From Archivesica marissinica (taxonomy: Eukaryota; Mollusca; Bivalvia; Venerida; Vesicomyidae), in contig CM026401.1 of NCBI GenBank assembly GCA_014843695.1, positions 28,803,110 through 28,867,109 on the forward strand: a stretch of 64,000 nt of DNA. Reading direction: 5' to 3'. The notes beneath the pieces were generated by a model. The model saw only the letters and a list, made by a program, of their open reading frames with translations. It had not been told where the DNA came from and searched no databases. This document shows positions 25,969 through 37,900 of this stretch, in pieces. Position 1 is the stretch's first letter; every line of letters begins with the position of its first letter. The position numbers and the translations under genes were made by a program.

Positions 25969-26506
25969 ACTTGGCGGCCAGTCTCGACCACATATCCCGC
26001 TATTTTATCCCTGACATTAAGCATTTACCTCTACAAATACCACACATGTACGGACATTCCTCGGGAACATTGTAGAACTGATCGCAGTAACTTGGCGGTC
26101 AGTCTCGACCACAGATCCAATTGTCACTGACATTAAGCACTACCTCTACAAATACCACACATGTACGGACATTCCTCGGGAACATTGTAGAACTGGTCGC
26201 CGTAACTTGGCGGTCAGTCTCGACCACATATCCCGCTATTGTATCCCTGACATTAAGCACTTACCTCTACAAATACCACACATGTACGGACATTCCTCGG
26301 GAACATTGTAGAACTGGTCGCCGTAACTTGGCGGTCAGTCTCGACCACATATCCCGCTATTGTATCCCTGACATTAAGCACTTACCTCTACAAATACCAC
26401 ACATGTACGGACATTCCTCGGGAACATTGTAGAACTGGTCGCCGTAACTTGGCGGTCAGTCTCGACCACATATCCCGCTATTGTATCCCTGACATTAAGC
26501 ACTTAC
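25969..26506 (-). repeat. ~121-bp tandem array of decayed copies of the first ShKT exon
   Basis: Four to five head-to-tail units, each holding the 3' part of the ShKT exon coding CPYMCGIC, its donor (GTAAGTGC at 26501, 26381 and 26261 regions; mutated in the two leftmost units) and a short piece of intron. In the copies whose ShKT frame can be read, the Trp codon of the intact exon is TGA (plus strand GGTCAG instead of GGCCAG), an in-frame stop. The three central copies also change the following Cys codon TGC to GGC. The acceptor region is replaced by GGGATACAATAGCGGGATA-type sequence or intron. They appear to be pseudo-exons produced by exon amplification. The unit nearest the intact exon is the least diverged in the donor region. 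Confidence 0.85.
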
Positions 26507-26620
26507 CTCTACAAATACCACACATGTACGGACATTCCTCGGGAACATTGTAGAACTGGTCGCAGTAACTTGGCGGCCAGTCTCGACCACAGATCCAATT
26601 GTCACTGACGGGACAGTTAA
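26507..26620 (-). CDS. Exon: first ShKT domain of the CAP gene
   Basis: The exon is 114 bases long. Acceptor: GTAACTTCAG then TTAACTG; donor: TGTAGAG then GTAAGT. Two leading bases complete a Val codon with the G left by the EGF exon, and one G is left over. It encodes 37 residues with exactly six cysteines, starting NCPVSDNWIC and ending EECPYMCGICR. This is the size and spacing of a full ShKT domain. An alternative acceptor 20 bases further on (CCCGTCAG) would break the phase, so the first was chosen. It is the one intact member of a row of tandem copies extending to 25969. Confidence 0.85.
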
Positions 26621-26730
26621 CTGAAGTTACATTGAGATAATCCTTATTAAACAGTAGAAGTTTTCATAATCAACTTGCCCAAACATAATACTGTATTTAA
26701 TCCGTCACATAGCTCCCCTCGAAAACACTT

Positions 26731-26985
26731 GGAAGGGGGGCAGTGGTCAAGGGCGTTGACTTTAAATCACTTGGCCCTCACCGATGTAGGATCGAATCCT
26801 ACTGGGTATCGACTGTTGTCATGTAATGAAGCTATCCAGCTGGTTTGTGGAGGGTCGGTGGTTTTCCCAGGTGGCCCGTCGTACATGATATACTGGTCGA
26901 AAGGGCAACATGAGTCTTCCTCCACCAATAATAGCTGGAGCGTCGCCACATGACCTAGTTCTCGGTGTGACTTTAAACCTCAAAA
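26731..26985 (+). mobile_element. SINE family B, copy 2
   Basis: A tRNA-like head (CAGTGGTCAAGGGCGTTGAC, then GATCGAATCCTACTGGG as B-box region) is followed by the family B body: GGAGGGTCGGTGGTTTTCCC, TCTTCCTCCACCAATAATAG, CTGGAGCGTCGCCACAT. It ends near TTTAAACCTCAAAAC. The head resembles a tRNA-Ser/Leu type, as in the copy at 39061. It lies in the intron between the EGF and first ShKT exons. Confidence 0.75.
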
Positions 26986-26989
26986 CAGA

Positions 26990-27415
26990 CTAATAGTTAC
27001 GTCGATGAATGTATATACCCTGTTTGTATCCATTTTCGTATGAATTTCCTCACTAATGATATACAACTGACATGCGTAGTCGTAGTTACGGGAATGCGCA
27101 TTCGCAGTGTTGTGCAACGAGGTCTTGAGAGCGATTCAATTAATGTTGTAAGAAATCGTTTCGCACACTGACGAAATGACATTTGTATAACCAGTCAGGG
27201 ATTATGATTTTGAGTCTGGATCAGATTTCAGGTTTTGAATTTTCGATATCATGTTTACACTAATATTAGTAAATCTAAATGTTCCAAGCCTTCAGTTCAG
27301 GATGTTACCTGGAAATCATCCGGTTTGTTATATCACCATGATGTACGTATATCGATAGTATACCCAAGTGCACGGGACACAAACATTGTGCTATGATATA
27401 TATATGTTCTTTTAT
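26990..27415. other. Intronic stretch without recognised features
   Basis: AT-rich unique sequence between a SINE and the EGF exon. Nothing coding, structural or repetitive was recognised. Confidence 0.5.
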
Positions 27416-27419
27416 TTAC

Positions 27420-27518
27420 CATTTTCGCATCTTTCACCGTTGTATGGTTTCGGACATTCACATTTACAGGTACTTGAGTCTAACGTTCCACCATTGAAGC
27501 AAACAAGACCTCCACAGT
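27420..27518 (-). CDS. Exon: EGF-like domain of the CAP gene
   Basis: The exon is 99 bases long. Acceptor: CCTCTTTCAG then ACTGTGG; donor: GAAAATG then GTAAAT. Two leading bases complete an Asp codon with the G left by the CAP hinge exon, and one base is left over. The 32 residues contain CFNGGTLDSSTCKCECP and end PYNGERCEN. This is the C.NGGT....C.C.CP..Y.G..CE pattern of EGF-like domains, with six cysteines counting the first CGG. EGF domains directly after a CAP domain are known in invertebrate CRISP-like proteins. Symmetric 1-1 phases are typical of shuffled extracellular modules. Confidence 0.9.
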
Positions 27519-27639
27519 CTGAAAGAGGTACACCATGTGTGTAATAATCATCGACACTACTATATAATATTAATGTATTGTTTAGTAGTAAGTTTGCATT
27601 GATATATAGTTATACACATGTAGTTTGTTTAATCAGATT

Positions 27640-28115
27640 GTGGTCATTGAGCAATTCACTTGCTCCTCAACGCTGCCGGTGCTAATCCCACTGTGGTGTC
27701 GAATGTTGCTACGTGAGGATGCTATCAACGCTGCAGGTGCTAATCCCACTGTGGTGTCGAATGTTGCTACGTGAGGATGCTATCAACGCTGCAGGTGCTA
27801 ATCCCACTGTGGTGTCGAATGTTGCTACGTGAGGATGCTATCAACGCTGCAGGTGCTAATCCCACTGTGGTATCGAATGTTGCTACGTGAGGATGCTATC
27901 AACGCTGCAGGTGCTAATGCCACTGTGGTATCGAATGTTGCTACGTGAGGATGCTATCAACGCTGCAGGTGCTAATCCCACTGTGGTATCGAATGTTGCT
28001 ACGTGATGATGCTATCAACGCTGCAGGTGCGAATCCCACTGTGGTATCGAATGTTGCTACGTGAGGATGCTATCCACGTGGCTTGTGGAAGATCGGTGGT
28101 TCAAACCTGGTGCTT
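27640..28115 (+). repeat. 58-bp minisatellite inside a SINE family B copy
   Basis: Exactly seven copies (27668-28073) of a 58-bp unit with CAACGCTGCAGGTGCTAATC, GTCGAATGTTGCTACGTG and AGGATGCTAT. The left flank (GCAATTCACTTGCTCCTCAA) and right flank (CCACGTGGCTTGTGGAAGAT then CGGTGGTTC) align with consecutive parts of family B (compare 39095-39185). The unit corresponds to the SINE segment from the B-box region to the GATGGCTTTGGGAAGG block. The SINE is truncated after 28115. Confidence 0.75.
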
Positions 28116-28480
28116 TTTATTGAGACACATTGCGTGTTGATGACGTAATCTTATTCATGTGTTTGCTTGTCGGACGGCTTATATGACGTTATGTATGTGC
28201 AATTAGGTTTGTTTGATTGGTTTATCAACCAATCAGGTGCCTCAACACACACGTTATAGTTATATGGAGAAATCTTACCATTATTACATGCATTAGGAGA
28301 CACTCTTATCATAATTAATACAGTTGTCGTGTGATTTAGTACTGACTTTTAAGTATATGGTTTTATTACTTAGGTATGAATTTTAGACTATCTTTTGTCG
28401 TTATTTGTCCACCACAATACTGTCTAGTACCCAGAGTTTTCCAGTATGATAACACGTTTGCTGGTTTAATATCACGTTTT
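28116..28480. other. Intronic stretch with one short hairpin
   Basis: Unique AT-rich DNA. It holds one perfect 9-bp inverted repeat with a 4-base loop (TGATTGGTT-TATC-AACCAATCA, 28214-28235). No gene was recognised. Confidence 0.5.
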
Positions 28481-28483
28481 CTT

Positions 28484-28850
28484 GTTTCATGTGATGATTG
28501 AGCTTATTTACCTTCGCCTCCGGCGAACCATGTGGGCGAGCTTGTTTCATATGATGATTGAGCTTATTTACCTTCGCCTCCGGCGAACCATGTGGGCGAG
28601 CTTGTTTCATATGGTGATTGAGCTTGTTTACCTTCGCCTCCGGCGAACCATATGGGCGAGCTTGTTTCATATGATGATTGAGCTTATTTACCTTCGCCTC
28701 CGGCGAACCATATGGGCGAGCTTGTTTCATATGGTGATTGAGCTTATTTACCTTCGCCTCCGGCGAACCATGTGGGCGAGCTTGTTTCATATGGTGATTG
28801 AGCTTATTTACCTTCGCCTCCGGCGAACCATGTGGGCGAGCTTGTTTCAT
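28484..28850. repeat. 60-bp tandem array with palindromic core
   Basis: Six copies of a 60-bp unit containing GATTGAGCTTATTTACC, the hairpin TTCGCC-TCC-GGCGAA and CCATGTGGGCGAGCTTG. The unit is 20 codons long, so both strands show false reading frames (minus: MKQARPHGSPEAKVNKLNHH). It lies in the intron between the CAP hinge exon and the EGF exon. Confidence 0.95.
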
Positions 28851-28859
28851 ATGGCCACA

Positions 28860-29330
28860 TGCTCTTATTTAACCTGATCCTGAGAGAACATAACGCCTGC
28901 GCACTCAGTGTTAGTTTGTTTACTTCCTGTAGCGTCTCTGTGTATAAATTTGACAGATAACAGATGTATGTATGTATTGTAATATTTCAATCGTTTTCCT
29001 CTATCTATTTCCGTAATTGTGATTTATTCCTGATAAATGGATAACGGAGAGCAAGATTTCAATTAATAAATGTTCAGATTCACATCAAAGTAATAAAGAC
29101 GTCTCTTGGGTCTCATGCCGATTTCAATAATATCAAGTTACCTCGGAGCGATATCTACGCTGATATGAAACTAGCCACGTAATAACATCTAAATATTACC
29201 ACTGAGTCCGTTATGCATTTTGTAATAACATTAATTGAATAAATCATCACCAACTTACCACATAGCATTTCATTACTGTTACGTGTAGATCTACCACATA
29301 CTCCGTAAATACTTGTAAAGGAATCATCAA
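28860..29330. other. Intronic stretch; duplicated donor-like motif
   Basis: AT-rich unique sequence. Near 29257-29270 the motif AACTTACCACATAG repeats the donor region of the neighbouring exon (29331-29342). This could be a small local duplication or an alternative minus-strand donor. Nothing else was recognised. Confidence 0.45.
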
Positions 29331-29335
29331 CTTAC

Positions 29336-29415
29336 CACATAGTCCATTATTACAATTAGTTGGACACATTTCGCATCTTGAACCTGCAGTGTAAGGATAT
29401 GCCAGGTCTGTTTGT
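29336..29415 (-). CDS. Exon: C-terminal Cys-rich end of the CAP domain (hinge)
   Basis: The exon is 80 bases long. Acceptor: TCTATTTTAG then ACAAACAG; donor: CTATGTG then GTAAGT. Its first base completes the Gly codon of the NYAAG motif from the previous exon, and its last G starts the Asp codon of the EGF exon. It encodes 26 residues including YPYTAGSRCEMCPTNC and NNGLC. This is the standard end of CRISP-type CAP domains (N....PY..G..C..CP..C....LC). Confidence 0.88.
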
Positions 29416-29545
29416 CTAAAATAGATCAATATAGTTCTTTATTTATTGAGGTTGAACAAATTAGTTCTGATCTAATCTGCATTAGGGCCTTCTATGTGAA
29501 TCTGATCCGTTGCAATCTTAATAGATACAACATTATATATATAAA

Positions 29546-29745
29546 TTTATTTGATCTCGATTGCGAAACAAGTTCTTACAACTTATATTAATCACTCTCG
29601 ATACCTCATTCCTGATGGAATCCATCGCCACGAGGGAGAGAGAAGAGGCAATGTCGAATTTAAATGCCTTGCCTAAAGGCAAAATCGTAACAGCTCCAGC
29701 GGGGCTCGAACTCCGGACCTTTCGCTTTGGAAAAAGGAAAACAAA
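29546..29745 (-). mobile_element. SINE family C, copy 1
   Basis: In plus orientation: TCTCGATTGCGAAACAAGTT, ACTCTCGATACCTCATTCCT, GATGGAATCCATCGCCACGA, TTTAAATGCCTTGCCTAAAG, GGGCTCGAACTCCGGACC, ending in CTTTCGCTTTGGAAAAAGG. The reverse complement starts with a tRNA-like B box (GGTCCGGAGTTCGAGCCC). The far 5' end of the head is degraded. Confidence 0.8.
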
Positions 29746-29904
29746 AAGCCGGCTAATTCCTTTTCTTTAAGATTGTTATGAATCAATTGGATGTTGAGAG
29801 GACCACATATTATATATATAGTACTAGTTCCCTGTTAGGAACAATCAAATTATATATTTACATCATTATATGCTATGTATAACATCAAGATATTCTAATT
29901 ATTG

Positions 29905-31610
29905 TATGGCGAAGTTATACAGCTGGCTTATAGAAGACTGATGGTTCTACCCGAGTGCCCGTCCGTGCCCCAACTACTGCTGGAAGGGGAATCCGGGTCT
30001 TCCTGCACCGAGTGCCCGTCCGTGTCCCAACTACTGCTGGAAGGGGAATCCGGGTCTTCCTGCACCGAGTGCCCGTCCGTGCCCCAACTACTGCTGGAAG
30101 GGGAATCCGGGTCGTCCTGCACCGAGTGCCCGTCAGTGCCCCAACTACTGCTGGAAGGGGAATCCGGGTCTTCCTGCACCGAGTGCCCGTCCGTGCCCCA
30201 ACTACTGCTGGAAGGGGAATGCGGGTCTTCCTGCACCGAGTGCCCGTCCGTGCCCCAACTACTGCTGGAAGGGGAATCCGGGTCTTCCTGCACCGAGTGC
30301 CCGTCCGTGCCCCAACTACTGCTGGAAGGGGAATCCGGGTCTTCCTGCACCGAGTGCCCGTCAGTGCCCCAACTACTGCTGGAAGGGGAATCCGGGTCGT
30401 CCTGCACCGAGTGCCTGTCCGTGCCCCAACTACTGCTGGAAGGGGAATCCGGGTCTTCCTGCACCGAGTGCCCGTCAGTGCCCCAACTACTGCTGGAAGG
30501 GGAATCCGGGTCTTCCTGCACCGAGTGCACGTCAGTGCCCCAACTACTGCTGGAAGGGGAATCCGGGTCTTCCTGCACCGAGTGCCCGTCCGTGCCCCAA
30601 CTACTGCTGGAAGGGGAATCCGGGTCTTCCTGCACCGAATACCCGTCAGTGCCCCAACTACTGCTGGAAGGTGAATCCGGGTCTTCCTGCACCGAATGCC
30701 CGTCCGTGCCCCAACTACTACTGGAAGGGGAATCCGGGTATTCCTGCACCGAGAGCCCGTCCGTGCCCCAACTACTGCTTGTAGGGGAATCCGGGTATTC
30801 CTGCATCGAGTGCCCGTCCGTGCCCCAACTACTGCTTGTAGGGGAATCCGGGTATTCCTGCACCTTGTGCACGTACGTGCCCCAACTACTGCTGGTAGGG
30901 GAATCCGGGTCTTCCTGCACCGAATGCCCGTCCGTGCCCCGACTACTACTGGAAGGGGAATCCGGGTATTCCTGTACCGAGTGCCCGTCCGTGCCCCAAC
31001 TACTGCTGGTAGGGGAATCCGGGTATTCCTGCACCGCGTACCCGTCCGTGCCCCAACTACTGCTGGAAAGGGAATCCGGGTCTTCCTGCACCGTGTACCC
31101 GTCCGTACCCCAACTACTGCTCGTAGGGGAATCCGGGTATTCCTGCACCGAGTGCCCGTCCGTGCCCAAACTACTGCTGGAAGAGGAATGCGGGTCTTCC
31201 TGCACAGAGTGCCCGTCCGTGCCCCAACTACTGCTGGAAGGGGAATCCGGGTATTCCTGCACCGAGTGCCCGTCCGTGCCCCGACTACTACTGGAAGGGG
31301 AATCCGGGTATTCCTGCACCGAGTGCCCGTCCGTGCCCCAACTACTGCTGGAAGGGGAATGCGGGTCTTCCTGCACCGAGTGCCCGTCCGTGCCCCCAAC
31401 TACTGCTGGAAGAGGAATGCGGGTCTTCCTGCACCGAGTGCCCGTCCGTGCCCCAACTACTGCTGGAAGGGGAATCCGGGTCTTCCTGCACCGAGTGCCC
31501 GTCCGTGCCCCAACTACTGCTGGAAGGGGAATCCGGGTATTCCTGCACTAATAACGGGCTACATAGTAGTCGCCATATGAGATAAGCTGTTGGTGTGGCT
31601 TTAAGTCCCA
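29905..31610 (+). repeat. 57-bp minisatellite (28 copies) inside a SINE family B copy
   Basis: Exactly 28 units of 57 bp (29953-31549), each with GAGTGCCCGTCCGTGCCCCA, ACTACTGCTGGAAGGGGAAT and CCGGGTCTTCCTGCACC. The left flank (ATACAGCTGGCTTATAGAAG then ACTGATGGTTCTACCC) and the right flank (TAGTCGCCATATGAGATAAG then CTGTTGGTGTGGCTTTAA) are family B SINE sequence. The unit matches the SINE segment between GTCCGTG and TCTTCC. As 57 is 19 codons, five frames stay open over 80-549 codons. These are not genes. Confidence 0.92.
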
Positions 31611-31694
31611 AAATAATACAAAAAACATTGATGGCATTTCCTTAACATGTTTCTAACATAGAAGTGCCACTTGAAACCATTACCAATACTACAC

Positions 31695-31905
31695 ACATTA
31701 ACATTAACTTTATTTAATGCAATTGCCAAACAACGTGAGTGTGATCGCTCTCGATACCTTATTCCATAACGGAGAGATAAGAGGCAATGTGGAATTTATG
31801 TGCCTTGCCTAATGCCGTAATGGCGCACTCGTAACGGCTACAGCTTGGCACAAACACCGGGCCTTTCGCACCTGAAGCGAACGCGTTATCACCACGCTAA
31901 CACCG
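31695..31905 (-). mobile_element. SINE family C, copy 2, merging into the 11-bp array
   Basis: In plus orientation: GATCGCTCTCGATACCTTAT, AGAGGCAATGTGGAATTTAT, CTCGTAACGGCTACAGC, CACCGGGCCTTTCGCACCTG and AAGCGAACGCGTTATCACCA. The last part is the antisense of the tRNA-like head. Its next bases (CGCTAACACCGCGCTACTAC) are both the expected end of the head and the first units of the array that follows. Confidence 0.8.
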
Positions 31906-34900
31906 CGCTACTACAACGCAATCACCGCGCTACTACTGCGCTACTACTGCGCAATCACCGCGCTACTACTGCGCTACTACTGCGCTATCACCGCGCTACT
32001 ACTGTGCTACTACTGCGCTAACACCGCACTACTACAACGTTATCACCACGCTACTACTGTGCTACTACTGCGCTACTACTGCGCTAATACTGGGCAATCA
32101 CCGCGCTACTACTGCGCTATCACCGCGCTACTACAGCGCTACTACTGCGCTAACACCGCGATACTACTGCGCTACTACTGCGCTACTACTGCGCTAACAC
32201 CGCCCTACTACAGCGTTATCACCACGCTAACACCGCGCTACTACAGCGCTACTACTCGCTATCACCACGCTACTACTGCGCTAGTACTGCGCTATCACCG
32301 CGCTACTACTGCGCTACTACTGCGCAATCACCGCGCTACTACTGCGCTACTACTGCGCTACTACTGCGCTACTACTGCGCTAACACCGCGCTACTACTGC
32401 GCTACTACTGCGCTACTACTGTGCTAACACCGCGCTACTATTGCGCTACTACTCTGCTAACACCGCGCTACTACTGTGCAATCACCGCGCTACTACTGTG
32501 CTAACACCGCGCTACTACTGCGCTACTACTGTGCTAAGACCGCGCTACTACGGCGCAATCACCGCGCTACTACAGCGCTACTACTGTGCTAACACCGCAC
32601 TACTACAGCGTTATCACCACGCTACTACTGCGCTACTACTGCGCTACTACTGCGCAATCATCGCGCTATCACCGCGCTACTACTGCGCTATTACTGCGCT
32701 AACACCGCGCTACTACTGCGCTACTACTGCGCTAACACCGCTCTACTACGGAGTTATCACCACGCTAACACCGCGCTACTACTGCGCTACTACTGCGCTA
32801 TTACTGCGCTAACACCGCGCTACTACTGCGCTACTACTGTGCTAACACCGCGCTACTACTGCGCAATCACCGCGCTACTACTGCGCTACTACTGTGCTAA
32901 CACCGCGCTACTACTGCGCAATCACCGCGCTACTGCTGCGCTACTACTGTGCTAACACCGCACTACTACAGCGTTATCACCACGCTACGACTGTGCTACT
33001 ACAGCGCAATCACCGCGCTACTACAGCGCTATCACCGCGCTACTACTGCGCTACTACTGCGCTACTACTGCGCTGCTACTGCGCTAACACCGCTCTACTA
33101 CAGCGTTATCACCACGCTAACACCGCGCTACTACTGCGCTACTACTCGCTATCACCACGCTACTACTGCGCTAGTACTGCGTATCACCGCGCTACTACTG
33201 CGCTACTACTGCGCAATCACCGCGCTACTACTGCGCTACTACTGCGCTAACACCGCGCTACTACTGCGCTACTACTGCGTTACTACTGTGCAACACCCCA
33301 CACCAACACCCACACAGCGCAATCACCGCGCTACTACTGCGCTACTACTGTGCTAACCCCCACCCCAACACCGCGCTACTACTGCGCAACAACACCGCTC
33401 TACTACTGCGCTACTACTGTGCTAACACCGCGCTACTACTGCGCAATCACCGCGCTACTACTGCGCTACTACTGCGCTACTACTGCTCATTCACCGCGCT
33501 ACTACTGCACTACTACTGCGTTACTACGGCGCTATCACCGCGTTACTACTGCGCTACTACTGTGCATTCATCGCGCTACTACTGCGATACTACTGCGCAT
33601 TCACCGCGCTATTACTGCGCTACTACCCGGCTATAACTGCGCATTCACCGCGCTACTACTGCACTACTACTGCGCTACTACTGCGCTATCACCGCGCTAC
33701 TACTGCGCTACTACTGCGCTACTACTGCGCAATCACCGCGCTATTACTGCGCTACTACTGCGCTACTCCTGGGATACTACTGCGCTATAACTGCGCATTC
33801 ACCGCGCTACTACTGCAATACTACTGCGCTACTACTGCGCTATCACCGCTCTACTACTGCGCTACTACTGCGCATTCACCGCGCTACTACAGCGCTACTA
33901 CTGCGCTAACACAACGCTACTACAGCGTTATCACCCCACTAATACCGCGCTACTACAGCGTTATCACCACGTTAACACCGCTCTACTACTACGCTATCAC
34001 CACGCTATTACCGCGCTACAACAGCGTTATCACCAAGCTAACACAGCGCTACTACTACGCTATCACCACGCTAATACTGCGCTACAACAGCGTTATCACC
34101 ACGCTAACACCGCTCTACTACTACGCTATCACCACGCTAATACCGCGCTACTACAGCGTTATCACCACGCTAACACAGCGCTACTACTACGCTATCACCA
34201 CGCTAACACCGCGCTACTACAGCGTTATCACCACGCTAACACGGCGCTACTTATACGCTACCACCACGCTAACACCGCGCTACTACAACGCTATCACCAC
34301 GTTAACACCGCGATACTACTATGCTATCACCACGCTAACACCGCGCTACTACTACGCTATCACCACGCTAACACCGCGCTACTACTGCGCTATCACCACG
34401 CTAACACCGCGCTACTATTGCGCTATCACCACGCTAACACCGCGCTACCACTGCGCTATCACGACGATAACACAGCGCTACTACGGCGCTATCATCACGC
34501 TAACACAGCGCTACTACGACGCTATCATCAAGCTAACACAGCGCTACTACTATGCTATCACCACGCTAACACCGCGCTACTACTACGCTATCACCACGCT
34601 AACACCGCGCTACTACTACGTTATCACCACGCTAACACCGCGCTACTACGGCGCTACTACTCGCTATCACCACGCTACTACTGCGCTAGTACTGCGCTAT
34701 CACCGCGCTACTACTGCGCTACTACTGCGCAATCACCGCGCTACTACTGCGCTACTACTGCGCTACTACTGCGCTACTACTGCGCTAACACCGCGCTACT
34801 ACTGCGCTACTACTGCGCTACTACTGTGCTAACACCGCGCTACTATTGCGCTACTACTCTGCTAACACCGCGCTACTACTGTGCAATCACCGCGCTACTA

Positions 34901-37900
34901 CTGTGCTAACACCGCGCTACTACTGCGCTACTACTGTGCTAAGACCGCGCTACTACGGCGCAATCACCGCGCTACTACTGCGCTACTACTGTGCTAACAC
35001 CGCACTACTACAGCGTTATCACCACGCTACTACTGCGCTACTACTGCGCTACTACTGCGCAATCATCGCGCTATCACCGCGCTACTACTGCGCTATTACT
35101 GCGCTAACACCGCGCTACTACTGCGCTACTACTGCGCTAACACCGCTCTACTACGGAGTTATCACCACGCTAACACCGCGCTACTACTGCGCTACTACTG
35201 CGCTATTACTGCGCTAACACCGCGCTACTACTGCGCTACTACTGTGCTAACACCGCGCTACTACTGCGCAATCACCGCGCTACTACTGCGCTACTACTGT
35301 GCTAACACCGCGCTACTACTGCGCAATCACCGCGCTACTGCTGCGCTACTACTGTGCTAACACCGCACTACTACAGCGTTATCACCACGCTACGACTGTG
35401 CTACTACAGCGCAATCACCGCGCTACTACAGCGCTATCACCGCGCTACTACTGCGCTACTACTGCGCTACTACTGCGCTGCTACTGCGCTAACACCGCTC
35501 TACTACAGCGTTATCACCACGCTAACACCGCGCTACTACTGCGCTACTACTCGCTATCACCACGCTACTACTGCGCTAGTACTGCGTTATCACCGCGCTA
35601 CTACTGCGCTACTACTGCGCAATCACCGCGCTACTACTGCGCTACTACTGCGCTAACACCGCGCTACTACTGCGCTACTACTGCGTTACTACTGTGCTAA
35701 CACCGCGCTACTACTGTGCTAACACTGCGCTACTACAGCGCAATCACCGCGCTACTACTGCGCTACTACTGTGCTAACACCGCGCTACTGCTGCGCAATC
35801 ACCGCGCTACTACTGCGCTACTATTGTGCTAACACCGCTCTACTACTGCGCTACTACTGTGCTAACACCGCGCTACTACTGCGCAATCACCGCGCTACTA
35901 CTGCGCTACTACTGCGCTACTACTGCTCATTCACCGCGCTACTACTGCACTACTACTGCGTTACTACGGCGCTATCACCGCGCTACTACTGCGCTACTAC
36001 TGTGCATTCATCGCGCTACTACTGCGATACTACTGCGCATTCACCGCGCTATTACTGCGCTACTACCCGGCTATAACTGCGCATTCACCGCGCTACTACT
36101 GCACTACTACTGCGCTACTACTGCGCTATCACCGCGCTACTACTGCGCTACTACTGCGCTACTACTGCGCAATCACCGCGCTATTACTGCGCTACTACTG
36201 CGCTACTCCTGGGATACTACTGCGCTATAACTGCGCATTCACCGCGCTACTACTGCAATACTACTGCGCTACTACTGCGCTATCACCGCTCTACTACTGC
36301 GCTACTACTGCGCATTCACCGCGCTACTACAGCGCTACTACTGCGCTAACACAACGCTACTACAGCGTTATCACCCCACTAATACCGCGCTACTACAGCG
36401 TTATCACCACGTTAACACCGCTCTACTACTACGCTATCACCACGCTATTACCGCGCTACAACAGCGTTATCACCAAGCTAACACAGCGCTACTACTACGC
36501 TATCACCACGCTAATACTGCGCTACAACAGCGTTATCACCACGCTAACACCGCTCTACTACTACGCTATCACCACGCTAATACCGCGCTACTACAGCGTT
36601 ATCACCACGCTAACACAGCGCTACTACTACGCTATCACCACGCTAACACCGCGCTACTACAGCGTTATCACCACGCTAACACCGCGCTACTACTACGCTA
36701 CCACCACGCTAACACCGCGCTACTACAACGCTATCACCACGTTAACACCGCGATACTACTATGCTATCACCACGCTAACACCGCGCTACTACTACGCTAT
36801 CACCACGCTAACACCGCGCTACTACTGCGCTATCACCACGCTAACACCGCGCTACTATTGCGCTATCACCACGCTAACACCGCGCTACCACTGCGCTATC
36901 ACGACGATAACACAGCGCTACTACGGCGCTATCATCACGCTAACACAGCGCTACTACGACGCTATCATCAAGCTAACACAGCGCTACTACTATGCTATCA
37001 CCACGCTAACACCGCGCTACTACTACGCTATCACCACGCTAACACCGCGCTACTACTACGTTATCACCACGCTAACACCGCGCTACTACGGCGCTACTAC
37101 TCGCTATCACCACGCTACTACTATGCTATCACCACGCTAACACCGCGCTACTACTACGCTATCACGACGCTAACACCGCGCTACTACTACGCTATCACCA
37201 CGCTAACACCGCGCTACTACTACGCTATCACCACGCTAACACCGCGCTACTACGGCGCTATCATCACGCTAACACCACGCTACTACTACGTTATCACCAA
37301 GCTAACATCGCGCTATTACGACGCTATCACCACGCTAACCCCGCGCTACTACAACGCTATCACCACGCTAACACCGCGCTACTACGGCGCTATCATCACG
37401 CTAACACCGTGCTACTACTGAGCTATCACCACGCTAACACCGCGCTACTACTGTGCTATCACGACGCTAACACCGCGCTACTGCTGCGCTATCACCAGGC
37501 TAACACTGCGCTACCACTCCGCTACCATTGCGCTATCACCACACTACAACTGAGCTATCAACGCGCTACAACAGCACTATCACCACGCTAACACCGCTCT
37601 ATCACCGTGCTACAACTGTGCTATCACCACTCTACCACTGCGTTATCACCATTCTACCACGCCGCTATCACCACCCTACAACTGAGCTAACACCGCTCTA
37701 TCACCGCGTTACAACTGCGCTGTCACTGCACTACCACTGCGCTATCATCACGTTACCACTGCGCTATCACCACCCTACAACTTAGCTATCAACGCGCTAA
37801 CACGGCGCTATCACCACGCTACCTATGCGCTATCACCACCCTACCACTGCGCTATCACCACCCTATCACCAACAGCGTTTTCACCACGCTAACACCGCAC

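Noticed and set aside
26121..26432. 103-codon plus-strand frame
   Set aside because: It is an antisense reading of the ShKT pseudo-exon array.
29902..31551. 549-codon plus frame and 482-494-codon minus frames, mucin- or silk-like in appearance
   Set aside because: They lie within a 57-bp SINE-derived array and are open on both strands. They also lie inside an intron of the CAP gene.
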